Source: JAPPLB01 sp965204095 (GTDB taxonomy: Bacteria > Acidobacteriota > Terriglobia > Bryobacterales > UBA6623). From it: a stretch of 64,000 bases of DNA. The stretch spans positions 620,001 through 684,000 of the forward strand of contig OZ241991.1 of the NCBI GenBank assembly GCA_965204095.1, written 5' to 3'. Of the stretch, positions 26,401-35,187 are shown piece after piece (the first letter of the stretch is position 1; each line of letters opens with the position of its first letter). A program made the translations under genes and the position numbers. Under the pieces are notes generated by a model that ran no database searches, was not told the origin of the DNA, and was given only the letters and a program-made list of their open reading frames with translations.

Positions 26401-26516
26401 CCCTGAGGCAGGGCCGTCGAGGCCGAGCAAAGCAGGACCAAGGACAGGGCGACGAGATCGAACACCGGACGGAGGCCGGTGCGGGGTCCTGGTTGGTTAC
26501 GCCGCTTCACGCTCAT
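23445..26516 (-). CDS. PVC-type dehydrogenase: beta-propeller, HEAT repeats and cytochrome c domain
   Basis: About 1023 aa. The ATG at 26516 (MSVKRRN, then a hydrophobic signal peptide) is preferred; about 185 upstream codons of the open frame show no protein-like character. An N-terminal sugar-dehydrogenase-like propeller (residues about 50-430: KMDVAEGLRVKLFAAEPEV, GRLWVIQYLQYPNP, DGRADRF, MYISDFHDERT) is followed by helical HEAT-like repeats (about 450-800). A c-type cytochrome domain has CASCH at 902-906, and the axial Met is probably in SIMPENLL near the end. This architecture is common in Planctomycetes and Solibacter-like Acidobacteria. It probably oxidises a sugar or alcohol in the periplasm and passes electrons to the heme. 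Confidence 0.88.
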   Translation of the reverse strand: MSVKRRNQPGPRTGLRPVFDLVALSLVLLCSASTALPQGYSPETASRKMDVAEGLRVKLFAAEPEVRQPSLVKCDERGRLWVIQYLQYPNPAGLKRAKIDRWSRTVYDRVPEPPPDGPRGADRITILEDTDGDGRADRFKDFVSGLNIATGLAFGHGGVFVLQLPYLLFYPDRNRDDVPDSDPEVLLEGFGMQDTQSVANHLTWGPDGWLYGLNGSTSTCNIRGIEFQQGVWRYHPLTKEFELFAEGGGNIYGLTFDRKGNLFYSSNGGALFWHAVQGGYYRKSFGKHGPLHNLHTYGFFGHVKHSGVTGGHLVVGGTIYDADVFPQTFHQSFIGANFLGHSASWWRVKPRGSTFEARQVGTLLDSNDTWFSPTDLALGPDGSMYISDFHDERTAHPDPDAEWDRSNGRVYKIEAKSAKPARNFDLERLSSAELVDHLRNPNGWFAFQARRILAHRRDKSIHEDLRNGIVETGNENLALQNLWALHVSGGLDDDVAADLLSHPAEYVRAWTVRLLGDRRTTAQPLAEQLSVLAKSDASVVVRSQLAASAKRLPGSVALPMLSALLKRELDARDPHVPLLIWWALESKALSDSGELVRLFTQPGTWAPSMKRDNVLLLIRRYAAEGTAAGYDAALELARTAPAANLETAVRALDQGLAERGATLAGLGQGGLFEEVAAVKGDPVFGPRRPYEDIASPLSSWILETWRTMPQDLDRTRLAVRAGIDEAYRAILRGLEDSETDEGRRVALIDLLRELGRSDCIPTVLAQFDLQYNASVRLRALDVLARFESDEVSERLLNSYPQVSSAEKEKIRGILLSRRSTAGAFLEAVDQGVFPATDVAVPELRQLPLFRDEGIDALVRRHWGNIRPGSTEEKLAVMRRYRNDLNTGEGDPRRGQLLFIEHCASCHRLFGEGGTLGNDLTGANRSDRAALLAALVDPSATVRTGYLTYTVRTQSGRTVRGIVEQEDAAGVTLIDSTHQKTRIARSDIRSMEVAPESIMPENLLDRLDTQEVRDLFSYLQKDAP

Positions 26517-26832
26517 CTCTTGGTCATTCCGGCTTGCGATCCCAGGGGAGCCTACACTCTCGCCAGAGCTGTGCCCTTGATCCAACGCTTGCTTTCTCGC
26601 AAGAAATCCGCCGCGCCGAGTGCTTTCTGCACCGGCCCGATGGATCAGAGAAGGCTTTCCCGATGGAAACCAATCCGTCCCTGTTTCGCTCGATAGCTTA
26701 TTCTCCCATGCCCCGGAAAAGACTACTTCAAGGCGCTCACAGATCATGTGGTGATGGCGACGGAGAGAAAACAGGCCACACCGTCTGCCTGACGCACTGA
26801 ACCACAGAGTCAAGACTTCCTGGCTCAATTGG
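26517..26832. other. Gene-free upstream region of the dehydrogenase/cytochrome gene
   Basis: Between the cytochrome gene start and the racemase stop. The open frames here are extensions of neighbours. It should hold the promoter of the minus-strand dehydrogenase gene, but I could not assign clear -35/-10 hexamers. Confidence 0.4.
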
Positions 26833-28122
26833 TCAGCCGACCAGGGCGGGCTCGGGGATGACCTGGGAGAAAACGTAAGGACCTTCGGGAATAACGACCA
26901 GCGAGCTGCCGTCAGGCAAACGCGCGGTGAGGTCGTCCACCGCTTGTTGGGGATCGGCGAAGGCGGGTCCCCAAAGCTGCGACCGGTCTTCTTCGGCGAC
27001 ACCCGGCACGCAATAGGAGAGGTTCGTCTTTCGCGCCACCATCGCCAACTTTTCCGCCTGCCATTGATCAACGGTGACGGGAACGCTCGTTAACTCGTCC
27101 AGTAGATCTTCCCAGTGCAGCCCGCGCCGCACGAGCGTCGTGAACTCCGGGCTGCCGACGCCCTCGCGGCAGGCGGCGGCGAGCAGGATCGCGCCGCCGG
27201 GCTTGACGATGTGGGAGGCCGCCGTAATGCCCTTGACCGCCTGGTAGAACGTCAGATCGAGCGGATATCCTCCCGAAGTGGTGATCACCGCATCGGCGGG
27301 CTCCTCCAGGGTGGCCAAGGTGGATGAGCGCACGAATTCGACTCCGCGCATGAAGGCCGCTTCCGGATCGCCCGCGAAGACGGCGGCGATGCCGCGATCA
27401 CGGGTCAACGCCACGTCGACCATGAAATCGTGCCGCGCCATGGCCGCAATCTCACTGAGTTCCCGGTGCAACGGGTTCTCGGGAAACGAGCCTTCCACCG
27501 CCTGTGGGTCTCTCATGAACAGCGGGCTGTGGAGCCTCTTGATCGTCTTCTCGCCGGCCAAGCCGATCGAGATCAGCTTGCGCCCGCCCGAAAAACCGGC
27601 CATCAGATGCGGCTCGATGAACCCGAGGGTGATGTGGAGGTCGGCTTCGACAAATCGCCGGTCCGTGTAGACGGGCGTTCCCGTAGCGGTTTCTCCCAGA
27701 TAGGCCTGTTCGTCTTCCTGCTTGGCGCGATGGGAATCGACCGGGTGGCGGGCGAGGATCTCGGGGCCGACAATCTCGTTGAGCTCGCTTTCTGTCGCCT
27801 CACGGTGGAGTCCGGTGGCGATGAGGATACGGATCTCCGAGGAGGGTATCCCGGCCCTCTCGAGGGCGCCGATAACGACAGGCAGGACGGTACGGTTCGG
27901 AGCCGGGCGAGTGATGTCGCAGACGGAGATCGCCGCCGAGCGCTTGCCGGATGCCATTGTCTCAATCGGTGGACATCCGATCGGTTGCCTGACCGCCGCT
28001 TCCAGCACCGGCTGAGGGTCGTCAAGGGCCTCCGCGAAGCGCGACTCCAGGACTTCAACGGACAGCCGCGCGGGCAGTTCGATCTCCGCACCCGTCTTGT
28101 CGAAAGCGAGTGTTACCTTCAT
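26833..28122 (-). CDS. LarA-type nickel-pincer racemase (DUF2088)
   Basis: 429 aa, the normal LarA length. VCDITRPAPN (about 67-76) is the DxTRP motif, TGLHREAT (about 103) and SHRAKQEDEQ (about 128) hold the conserved His residues, and GGRKLISIGLAG (about 180) holds the Lys that binds the pincer cofactor in LarA. The enzyme would interconvert stereoisomers of a 2-hydroxy acid using a nickel-pincer nucleotide. No larB, larC or larE cofactor genes are in the window. Many homologues act on substrates other than lactate, and the neighbourhood suggests a sugar acid. Confidence 0.85.
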   Translation of the reverse strand: MKVTLAFDKTGAEIELPARLSVEVLESRFAEALDDPQPVLEAAVRQPIGCPPIETMASGKRSAAISVCDITRPAPNRTVLPVVIGALERAGIPSSEIRILIATGLHREATESELNEIVGPEILARHPVDSHRAKQEDEQAYLGETATGTPVYTDRRFVEADLHITLGFIEPHLMAGFSGGRKLISIGLAGEKTIKRLHSPLFMRDPQAVEGSFPENPLHRELSEIAAMARHDFMVDVALTRDRGIAAVFAGDPEAAFMRGVEFVRSSTLATLEEPADAVITTSGGYPLDLTFYQAVKGITAASHIVKPGGAILLAAACREGVGSPEFTTLVRRGLHWEDLLDELTSVPVTVDQWQAEKLAMVARKTNLSYCVPGVAEEDRSQLWGPAFADPQQAVDDLTARLPDGSSLVVIPEGPYVFSQVIPEPALVG

Positions 28123-28561
28123 CCCGCGGGCATCCTTGACACAACGAACATGCTAACAGAGGAGCCGCTCAGCTCTCCGTCGTACCGAGGCGCGGTCTGG
28201 ATGCGCATTTCATCAACGTGGCCGCTCGAAAGTCGATGAGAAGCCACTGCCCTGCAACCATCGGGCTCAGTGACTTTCTGCCTCTGTTCCTCACGGCCAA
28301 AGACGGGGTCTCGGACTGTTCTCACTACCCTGGCTGCATGGTAGGATCGGTCCCATCACAGATGCGTACGAACGTCCCGGGGCGAGCTGGGTGACGCGTG
28401 ATCTGCTGGCACGCATGGCTGTCGGTTTTCAACGTGCCGGGGCTGTCCGACTCCTGCGGCCGTAGATTTCAACAGCGTGTACGATGTTGAGTCCGTATTT
28501 CGATAACTGAAGATCAAGGGGGTCGAACCCCAACGCGCGGAGAGGCATTGGTCAAGTCATC
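28123..28561. other. Divergent intergenic region between racemase and hydrolase genes
   Basis: About 440 bases separate divergent starts, so promoters for both directions are expected. I saw no convincing gene, repeat or structured RNA. Confidence 0.45.
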
Positions 28562-29719
28562 ATGACAGCAAATCGACTGGAAGTCACCGAGCTTCCTGAA
28601 CAGTTCCCCACGACTGCACCGGGAATCTCCCATCCGCAACCGGTGAATAGCCGGCGCGCCTTTCTCGGGGTCCTCGGAGCCGGACTCTTGTTTTCGCCGG
28701 CGCTGCGAGTATCGCGAGCTGATGAAAGATGGTCCGGAAACCAAGGCGAGCCTCGTATCCCCAGGGACTTGAAGCCGCTCTATCCTCAAGACGTTCCCCC
28801 GGGGCAAGTCCGCGCCAAGCTGTATGAGCTGCTCGGGTGCGAACCGGTCCCCGAGCAGGTGGCATGCAAGACCGGAGACAGCGAGACGACGGCCGACGGA
28901 CTACGGCTGACGAAGCTGACCTACCGCAACGCCTTGGGAGAAGAAGTCCCGGGGGTCTTGACAGTGCCTGTGGACGCAAGTCCGCGGTCGATGCCCGGTA
29001 TCGTCTGCATGCCGGGCACCAGCGGAAACGTCGAGCGGCTCGTCGATCCGGAGTTTCGGAGGGACCAGCCCGGCAGGGGGCCGCTGGTCGGCTGGGGGAG
29101 AGAGCTGGCTCGGCGAGGCTTCGTTACTTTGTCCATCACACTGCGGGGCACCACCACACGACACATCAGCAGCAACCACTGGCAAAAGCACATACGGTTC
29201 CTGGCCCCGTATGGCCGCGGCTTCATGGGAGTGATGGTGGACGAGGCGCTGCGGGCGGCGAGGATTCTCGCCGTTACCGATACCGTCGACCCGAAACGGA
29301 TCGGCCTGACCGGGATGTCGCTGGGAGGGAATGCAAGCTGGTATGCCATGGCGTGCGATCCCACGATTCGCGCCGCCGTGCCCGTGTGCGGTTCGGTGGG
29401 CAGCATGGCTATCGGCATCCATGAAGGGGACGTGGAACGGCACAGTTCCTACTGGTACATTCCCCATCTGCTGCGCTATTTCGATCATCCGCGGATTGTC
29501 GCTGAGTGCATCACTCCACGCCCGTTCCTGTCGATTGCTCCAACCGAGGATGAGGATATGCCTCGGGCCGGCGTGGACGAAATGATCCGTGTCGTCAGGC
29601 CCGCTTACGACGAGGCAGGATACCCGGATCGTTTCAAAGTGCATCAGCCGCCTGGGCGCCACGTCTACAAGAAGCAGTACTTCGAGTGGATGGCGGAGTG
29701 GTTCCGGCAGCATTGCTGA
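28562..29719 (+). CDS. Exported dienelactone-hydrolase-like esterase
   Basis: 385 aa. A twin-arginine-like signal NSRRAFLGVLGAGLLF lies at about residues 29-44. The nucleophile elbow GLTGMSLGG is near residue 247, with an acid in the SIAPTEDEDMP segment and a late His in PPGRHVYK. The family includes acetyl xylan esterases and related carbohydrate esterases. It is encoded divergently from the racemase gene and may act on the same substrate class as the 790-aa hydrolase. Confidence 0.82.
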   Translation: MTANRLEVTELPEQFPTTAPGISHPQPVNSRRAFLGVLGAGLLFSPALRVSRADERWSGNQGEPRIPRDLKPLYPQDVPPGQVRAKLYELLGCEPVPEQVACKTGDSETTADGLRLTKLTYRNALGEEVPGVLTVPVDASPRSMPGIVCMPGTSGNVERLVDPEFRRDQPGRGPLVGWGRELARRGFVTLSITLRGTTTRHISSNHWQKHIRFLAPYGRGFMGVMVDEALRAARILAVTDTVDPKRIGLTGMSLGGNASWYAMACDPTIRAAVPVCGSVGSMAIGIHEGDVERHSSYWYIPHLLRYFDHPRIVAECITPRPFLSIAPTEDEDMPRAGVDEMIRVVRPAYDEAGYPDRFKVHQPPGRHVYKKQYFEWMAEWFRQHC

Positions 29720-29859
29720 TTAAGGGTTGGCGGAACGCATCCGACGCGAATGGGGAGGGGAAGCACGCTATCCGGCAGCAAGAGTATTTGTATTTGGGGA
29801 GGGCGGCCCCCGATCGGCCCCGCGAACGGCTCCGATGACGCTTCTGAGGAGGAGACTGG

Positions 29860-30000
29860 ATGGAAGCATTTGGGATGGTAGGGTTCTCATTAGGGACCGT
29901 GGGGTTCATTTTCGCCATGGTTGCTTTGGACAAGATTTCCAAGTTGGAGAAACAACTGAAAGAAACAGGATTGCTGGACAAAGAGTACAAATCAGACTGA
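29860..30000 (+). CDS. Small single-pass membrane protein, 46 aa
   Basis: An ATG at 29860 with a GAGGAG ribosome-binding site about 6 bases upstream opens a 46-aa frame. The N-terminal half is a hydrophobic helix (FGMVGFSLGTVGFIFAMVAL) and the C-terminal half is a charged amphipathic helix (DKISKLEKQLKETGLLDKEY). This layout is typical of genuine small membrane proteins with a cytoplasmic coiled-coil tail. Codon use fits a gene. Function unknown; it stands alone between the esterase and glycosidase genes. Confidence 0.7.
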   Translation: MEAFGMVGFSLGTVGFIFAMVALDKISKLEKQLKETGLLDKEYKSD

Positions 30001-30230
30001 GAGAAGAGGAGTCTTGCTGGTGTTCCCATTGATCGATCTGAGTAATGTCGTTGCCTGAGCGTCCCGACGTATAGGCGTATATAGAGTGCACGGCGCGAAC
30101 GGTTGGGATCAGAAGGCGGATCGGTTTCCCGCCAATAGAGGGGCGGTTTGCGGGATATGAACTTCTGGCGTAAGCATGATGCAGCGCCCGACTTCATCCC
30201 GTTCCCCCTGATTGTGAAGGCGTCTGGAAC

Positions 30231-31670
30231 ATGAGAAAAAAGTTGCTGAGATACCTTGTCCTGGCTTTGTTGGCCGCGCCAGCATTCCTCCATGCAGCCG
30301 AAGCCATCTCCATTGGATCGACACCGCAGCTCTTCGTCGATGACTATCTCGTCGAGTCGATGATCGGACTGGAACGGACTTTCCACAGGCCGCGGAAACA
30401 CGCCGGCAACCCCGTCCTGACAGGTCCGGAACCCTGGGAAAACTGGGTGACCGAGGTGCATGGCCGACCCGTCGTCTTTGACGAGCAGTCCGCAGAGTTT
30501 CGCATGTACTACGGCGCCCCCAATGTCGATGAGACAGCAGCGCAAGGTTACCACTACAAAGTGGCTTATGCGGTCTCGAAAGATGGTCTTCACTGGACGA
30601 AGCCCCGCTTGCGGCTCGTCGAGTGGCAGGGCAGCCTGGACAACAATCTGTTGCCTTGGGGTGAGAACTGGATGCGGCGGCCGAACGTGATGATTGATCC
30701 TCACGATGTCGATCCCGCTCGACGCTACAAAATGACCTATGTCGACGTTATCGGGGGACGGTCCGCAATCACCAAGGCATACTCGCCCGACGGGATTCAC
30801 TGGAGCTTGAATGGAGACGGCAAACCCTGGTTTCGGCGGTATCACAGTGGGAACCTGCTCGGTTGGGATCCTCGTATTCGCAAGTATGTCTTCTATGTGA
30901 GGATGCCCGGCCGCCCGAACTCCGTGGGACGCTCGGTCAGTTCGGACTTCGTTACTTGGTCTCAGCCGGAGACGGTCCTGGCCCCAGCGCCAGAGGACCG
31001 CGGGAAAGACTTCAAGGGTCTGGCGGCTTTTTTGTACGGCGATCTCTACTTGGGCTGGGTCTGGGTGTTCGATCACAATCAAACCGCCGAAGCGGAACTG
31101 GTGGTCAGCCGCGACGGCATTCGCTGGAAGCGTATTTCCCCGGGCTATAACCTCTTCCCTCGGGGCGAGCCGGGCGCCTGGGACAGCAAAATGGTCTTGC
31201 CGAATGCGCCCGTGGTCTGGAGCCAAAAAATCTGGATCTACTACGCCGGCTGGAACATCCCTTACACCCGTCAGGCATTGAAGAAGACCCACGAAGGTTG
31301 GATCGAAGCCGGACAGCGCATGCAACGGGCTGGGGGCGTCGCTACTCTGCGGCTCGACGGTTTCGCTTCGCTCGACGCCGGGGCGCGAACCGCCAGACTG
31401 ACCACCCGGCCTTTCCTGTTGATAGGAAACAAACTGCTTGTCAACGCCGTAGTGCGCGGCGAGCTGCGTGTCGAATTGCTGGACGAAAACAACGAAGTTC
31501 TGCCGGGCTTCGAGGCGGCCGCCTGTATCCCCGTTCGCTCAGACAGCCTGCAGCACGAAATCCGCTGGGGATCGGGCCTCGGAATCGGCTCCCTTCGCGG
31601 GCAGCCCGTCAAGCTCCGTTTCATCCTGCGTGACGGTAGCCTGTACTCGTTTCGATGCGCCGCGCGGTGA
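30231..31670 (+). CDS. Secreted beta-propeller glycosidase-like protein (GH32/43/DUF4185-like)
   Basis: 479 aa with a signal peptide (LLRYLVLALLAAPAFLHA). LFVDDYLVE near residue 36 and repeated DGLHWTKP, DGIHWSL, DGIRWKRI blocks mark a five-bladed propeller as in GH32/GH43/GH68-type enzymes. A beta-sandwich follows (RGELRVELLDENNEVLPGFE). The C-terminal VKLRFILRDGSLYSFR is shared with the paralogue at 53677-55161. It probably binds or cleaves an oligosaccharide outside the cytoplasm; catalytic residues cannot be assigned by eye. The MFS transporter gene follows convergently. Confidence 0.75.
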   Translation: MRKKLLRYLVLALLAAPAFLHAAEAISIGSTPQLFVDDYLVESMIGLERTFHRPRKHAGNPVLTGPEPWENWVTEVHGRPVVFDEQSAEFRMYYGAPNVDETAAQGYHYKVAYAVSKDGLHWTKPRLRLVEWQGSLDNNLLPWGENWMRRPNVMIDPHDVDPARRYKMTYVDVIGGRSAITKAYSPDGIHWSLNGDGKPWFRRYHSGNLLGWDPRIRKYVFYVRMPGRPNSVGRSVSSDFVTWSQPETVLAPAPEDRGKDFKGLAAFLYGDLYLGWVWVFDHNQTAEAELVVSRDGIRWKRISPGYNLFPRGEPGAWDSKMVLPNAPVVWSQKIWIYYAGWNIPYTRQALKKTHEGWIEAGQRMQRAGGVATLRLDGFASLDAGARTARLTTRPFLLIGNKLLVNAVVRGELRVELLDENNEVLPGFEAAACIPVRSDSLQHEIRWGSGLGIGSLRGQPVKLRFILRDGSLYSFRCAAR

Positions 31671-31697
31671 GCGAGTCGGGTTGATGGACCCATCGGA

Positions 31698-33026
31698 TCA
31701 CTCCCGACTTGTGGCCTGATCCTTCTCCTCTGTTTCCTCCCGGAACGGATCGAGCTTGTCGGCACGGGTCCTCATGACCAGCCAGATCGAGATTGCCGCC
31801 GTCAATAGCCCGAACATGAAGCTGGCTGGAAATCCGAAGTGGTCGGCCAGGGCGCCGTGGGTGGCCGGAGCAAAGCTCGACGCCGGCGCACTCAGGTTCA
31901 GCAGCGTGAGGTTGCTGGGGCCGGCGGCCACCGGCGAGATCACGGCCCCGAAATTGGGCATGTAAGCCCCTCCGAGCTCCCCCGCTCCCATGAATCCAAA
32001 GGCCAACAGGTACGGATAGCCCGGCACCACCCATGCCCACAGGATTCCGGCCGCCAACAGGCCGATGGTGGCCATCGCCCCGGCCCGCAGGCTGTAACGC
32101 AAAGAAAGTTGCCCCAGGAAATATCCGCCAACCGCCTTGAAACCAAAGCGAAGCGCCATCATCAGCCCGGCAAAGTCTTTCGACTCCCTTCCCAGAGTGA
32201 CTTTGGAGTACAGCGAAAGATTCGGGAGCGTGTTCAGGCTGCAGTGCCACAGCCAGTACCCAAGCCACAACAGCCCAAGCGAGCGAGAGGAGGCGAAGTC
32301 CCGGATTCTCATGAGCCAATAACCGAGGAAAGGTTTGCGGGGCTTGTCTACCACTGTCGCCAGCCGATATCCGTGCACCAGCTTGGCGCGCATCACGATG
32401 CAGGGCACCGCCATCAGGTAAAGAAGCGCAAAGTCATAGGGGAACGAGATCCCGGGAATGCCCGGATAGAGAATGTACTGGGCTGCCAACGAGCCGAGCA
32501 CGGCTGACAAGGGACCGTAGGAGTAGGTCAGTTTCATCGCCCGTACGCGCCCATCAACGGTCGTGCCCCGCGTCAGACACTGGAACTGAAAGACCTGTGT
32601 CAGTGACCCGGAGAATCCCTGCAACAGCCCCTGCATCATCAACGCGCCAACGACGAAATGACTGGGCAGGGGAAGGATAAGCGTCAGGAAAACCAGGAAC
32701 AGCAAAGAGGCCGTCACGACCGTTGCCCATACGACCACGGAACGCTCGTGCCGGTGGGGGACCAGCCAAGCGCCCAACAGGGGAGCCACTTGCCCGATCT
32801 GGTAAAAGCTGAGCGGCAGATTGGCGATGGTCGCACTGGTCCCGAGCTTGTCGCAAAGAGCCGCCTGCACCAGGCCGATGTAGGCGACGGGCGCCGAGAA
32901 GTACATCAGGAGTTGACCGTACAAAAAGATCCGGCCATTGTGGCGGTTCATCTCCTCGGTGATCGGTCCCTTCGGCGAAGTCGATTCCCGTGAGGGACGG
33001 TGCGAGGCCGAGGAATGATTCTCCAT
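31698..33026 (-). CDS. MFS transporter
   Basis: About 442 aa with roughly twelve hydrophobic segments. After a charged N-terminus (start taken at the ATG at 33026) the first helix begins near FLYGQLLMYFSAPVAYIGL. The A-like loop between helices 2 and 3 reads PHRHERS, and a long cytoplasmic loop around the middle contains DKPRKPFLGYWLMRIRD. Substrate unknown; the neighbouring glycosidase-like gene suggests a sugar or sugar derivative. An alternative start lies at 32951. Confidence 0.8.
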   Translation of the reverse strand: MENHSSASHRPSRESTSPKGPITEEMNRHNGRIFLYGQLLMYFSAPVAYIGLVQAALCDKLGTSATIANLPLSFYQIGQVAPLLGAWLVPHRHERSVVVWATVVTASLLFLVFLTLILPLPSHFVVGALMMQGLLQGFSGSLTQVFQFQCLTRGTTVDGRVRAMKLTYSYGPLSAVLGSLAAQYILYPGIPGISFPYDFALLYLMAVPCIVMRAKLVHGYRLATVVDKPRKPFLGYWLMRIRDFASSRSLGLLWLGYWLWHCSLNTLPNLSLYSKVTLGRESKDFAGLMMALRFGFKAVGGYFLGQLSLRYSLRAGAMATIGLLAAGILWAWVVPGYPYLLAFGFMGAGELGGAYMPNFGAVISPVAAGPSNLTLLNLSAPASSFAPATHGALADHFGFPASFMFGLLTAAISIWLVMRTRADKLDPFREETEEKDQATSRE

Positions 33027-33270
33027 GCTGCTGCTATCCCGCGAACACAGGCACACCTGGCAGCCCGGGCAGACCTTGATTGCATGAAACGCGGGCTGAG
33101 ACTACGTCGCGGATCGGGCCGATTAGCGGAGAGAAGAATAGCAGAAGAACCGCGAGCATGACGTTGACAACACAGCATGAAAGATCAAGACAAAGGTCAG
33201 CCGGGTCAAGACACAACACCGGCAGCGGCCGCTTCAAGTATCCTGGTTCATCAGGAATACCGGAGCCATC

Positions 33271-33873
33271 ATGTTTCATCTCGACAGCTACAGCTCGAAG
33301 ATCCAGTCCATCCTGCGGCCGCATGAATCCGGCCGGCGCCTCATGCCGCTGGCGCCACGCAGCCCACTGCAGGGCGAAGGGCTCGACCTGCTCGAGAACA
33401 CGCGCGTCGACGAGCTGTTCGACGGAGCGCCGATCACGGCGCCCGACTTTGCCGAATGCGTACGCAGCGCTCTGTTCCTATACTTTTCTGATCTCGACAG
33501 CTCACACAAGATCTCACAAAGAGTTCACTCGACCACGGGCAGCTACTGGCACGGCATCATGCACCGGCAGGAACCCGACTTCAGCAACTCGAAATACTGG
33601 TTCCGCAAAGTTGCCCATCACCAGGTTTTCCCGACCGTTCGCGCAGCGGCCTTGGAGCAATGGTCAGCGGCCGTCGGCGAAGAAGGCGCGATGCGGTTGC
33701 TGGTGGCGTCGCAGAGCAGCACTCAATGGGACCCCTTCTGGTTCATCGACCAATGCGAGGCCGTCCGGCTCGGTGAAGCTACCGAGCTTGAGGCGCCCCT
33801 CAAGGCAGCCCAGAGTATCGAGTGGCAGATCCTGTTCGATTACTGCTACCAAAAGGCTGTTGCGGCAAACTGA
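33271..33873 (+). CDS. Conserved-looking hypothetical protein
   Basis: 200 aa, not recognised. It has no signal peptide or membrane helix. Notable segments are YFSDLDSSHKISQ (about 71-83) and a histidine-rich stretch SYWHGIMHRQEPDFSNSKYW (about 91-110), which could bind metal, then KVAHHQVFP. Codon use and a start with a GGAG-like site support a real gene. It is close to the PhyH dioxygenase gene in the same direction. Confidence 0.7.
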   Translation: MFHLDSYSSKIQSILRPHESGRRLMPLAPRSPLQGEGLDLLENTRVDELFDGAPITAPDFAECVRSALFLYFSDLDSSHKISQRVHSTTGSYWHGIMHRQEPDFSNSKYWFRKVAHHQVFPTVRAAALEQWSAAVGEEGAMRLLVASQSSTQWDPFWFIDQCEAVRLGEATELEAPLKAAQSIEWQILFDYCYQKAVAAN

Positions 33874-34080
33874 ACCGTACCCCGACCACGAGTGGGCCGA
33901 TGCCGTGAATGAAGCGGAAGGCGTCGACATGATGCTGCGCCCCTTGCTAATGACCCACCCCGCTCCCGAACAGATGTCTACTCATGACCGTCTTGTTCCA
34001 CCTGGACAGCGCTGTATTTCGACGTCGCTCAATGAGTGCGGTGAAAGTCGGAGGAATCCTCTGCCCCGGAACTTGCTTCC

Positions 34081-34932
34081 TTGCAGTTCCGACAGGTTGT
34101 GAGTTACAAGGGAGTAAGCGAAGATGGTATCCGCGTGAACGATCTCACGACCCTTCGGCAGCAGCTAACTGACAAGGGGTACTGCGATCTGGGAAAACTG
34201 ATTCCTTCGGACCAGATCGATAGGGTCCGGCGGGAAGTCACCCGTGACGTTTGGACTCACAGTCTCAAAGAGAGGCCGAAGGGGTACGTGCCGGGATTTC
34301 TGCGCTTCAATCAATCGCTCGCTCCGTATCTGACCCATCCGCGCTTGCTCGGACTGGCGGAGTCCGTGCTCGGACCGCATGTTCGCATCTCGATGTTCAC
34401 GGGATCGGTCAACGCTCCCGGTCTGACGCGTGGCCGGCTCCATGCCGATTGGCCGTTCAACCAGCGCAGCCGGGCGCATGTTCCCGCTCCCTATCCCGAC
34501 GCCGTGTTCCATCTGGTCACCTTCTGGATGTTGACGGATTTCCGGCCCGAAAACGGCGCGACGATCATCGTGCCCGGCAGTCATAAGAAGGACTGGAATC
34601 CCAGCGCCGATGCCCATGCCGACAAGCCCCATCCCGGCGAGACCCGATTGATCGGGGAAGCCGGAACGGTGGTCGTTTTCGACGCTCGGCTCTGGCACGC
34701 CGAAGCGCCCAACGTGAGCACCGAGGAACGAGTATCCATCATTGTCCGATTCGCGCCCTGGTGGCTGAATCTCGACACGTTGCGGCCCGGAACGGTCGAT
34801 CATCGCAACATCGTGGAAGCCAACATGGGCGCGGACTCGACGGTTCCTGCACTGCCGCGGGACGTCTACGAACGGCTGCCCCAGGACGTGAAACCGTTGC
34901 TGCAGTACTCCGTCCAGGGGAGCTGGGACTAG
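34081..34932 (+). CDS. Phytanoyl-CoA dioxygenase (PhyH) family protein
   Basis: Up to 283 aa. The upstream limit at 34081 is a TTG; GTG codons at 34099 and 34135 are equally possible starts and none has a strong ribosome-binding site. LHADWPFNQ holds the His-x-Asp of the Fe(II) facial triad (about residue 121), and RLWHAEAPN (about 205) supplies the second His, followed by an Arg for 2-oxoglutarate. VIVPGSHKKDW is the usual PGSH segment. It hydroxylates a small molecule, unknown. The stop TAG is part of the CTAG at the edge of a dispersed-element copy. Confidence 0.85.
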   Translation: MQFRQVVSYKGVSEDGIRVNDLTTLRQQLTDKGYCDLGKLIPSDQIDRVRREVTRDVWTHSLKERPKGYVPGFLRFNQSLAPYLTHPRLLGLAESVLGPHVRISMFTGSVNAPGLTRGRLHADWPFNQRSRAHVPAPYPDAVFHLVTFWMLTDFRPENGATIIVPGSHKKDWNPSADAHADKPHPGETRLIGEAGTVVVFDARLWHAEAPNVSTEERVSIIVRFAPWWLNLDTLRPGTVDHRNIVEANMGADSTVPALPRDVYERLPQDVKPLLQYSVQGSWD

Positions 34933-35103
34933 CCTGCATTTCTCACCACGCAGCGAGGCCAAGTGCGTGAGAGGACCGTCAGGACGAGACGCGCGCCGCT
35001 TGGCGCCGGCAACACGTCCTTAGAGGTTTTTTACGAATCACGAGACACGAATCACGGCCTTTTTTCGCGTGCTGCGGCCGTCGGGTGGTGAGATATGCAG
35101 GTT
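34929..35103 (+). repeat. Hybrid copy of the fold-back element with a replaced centre
   Basis: The left arm (CTAGCCTGCATTTCTCACC at the start) and the right tip (GGGTGGTGAGATATGCAG) match the other copies. The middle is replaced by iterated CGAATCACGA-type sequence similar to that near 18341, and the right CTAG is degraded. Confidence 0.8.
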
Positions 35104-35187
35104 GATGTCCGGGCGCATCCTCGATTGGCAGAATCACTCAACCCTGTAGACTGGAAACGGATTGTCCAGCGAGGGTGAGTGAGACAA

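Noticed and set aside
29634..31325. 563-codon minus-strand frame opposite the glycosidase-like gene
   Set aside because: Shadow frame that also runs over intergenic sequence; no domain.
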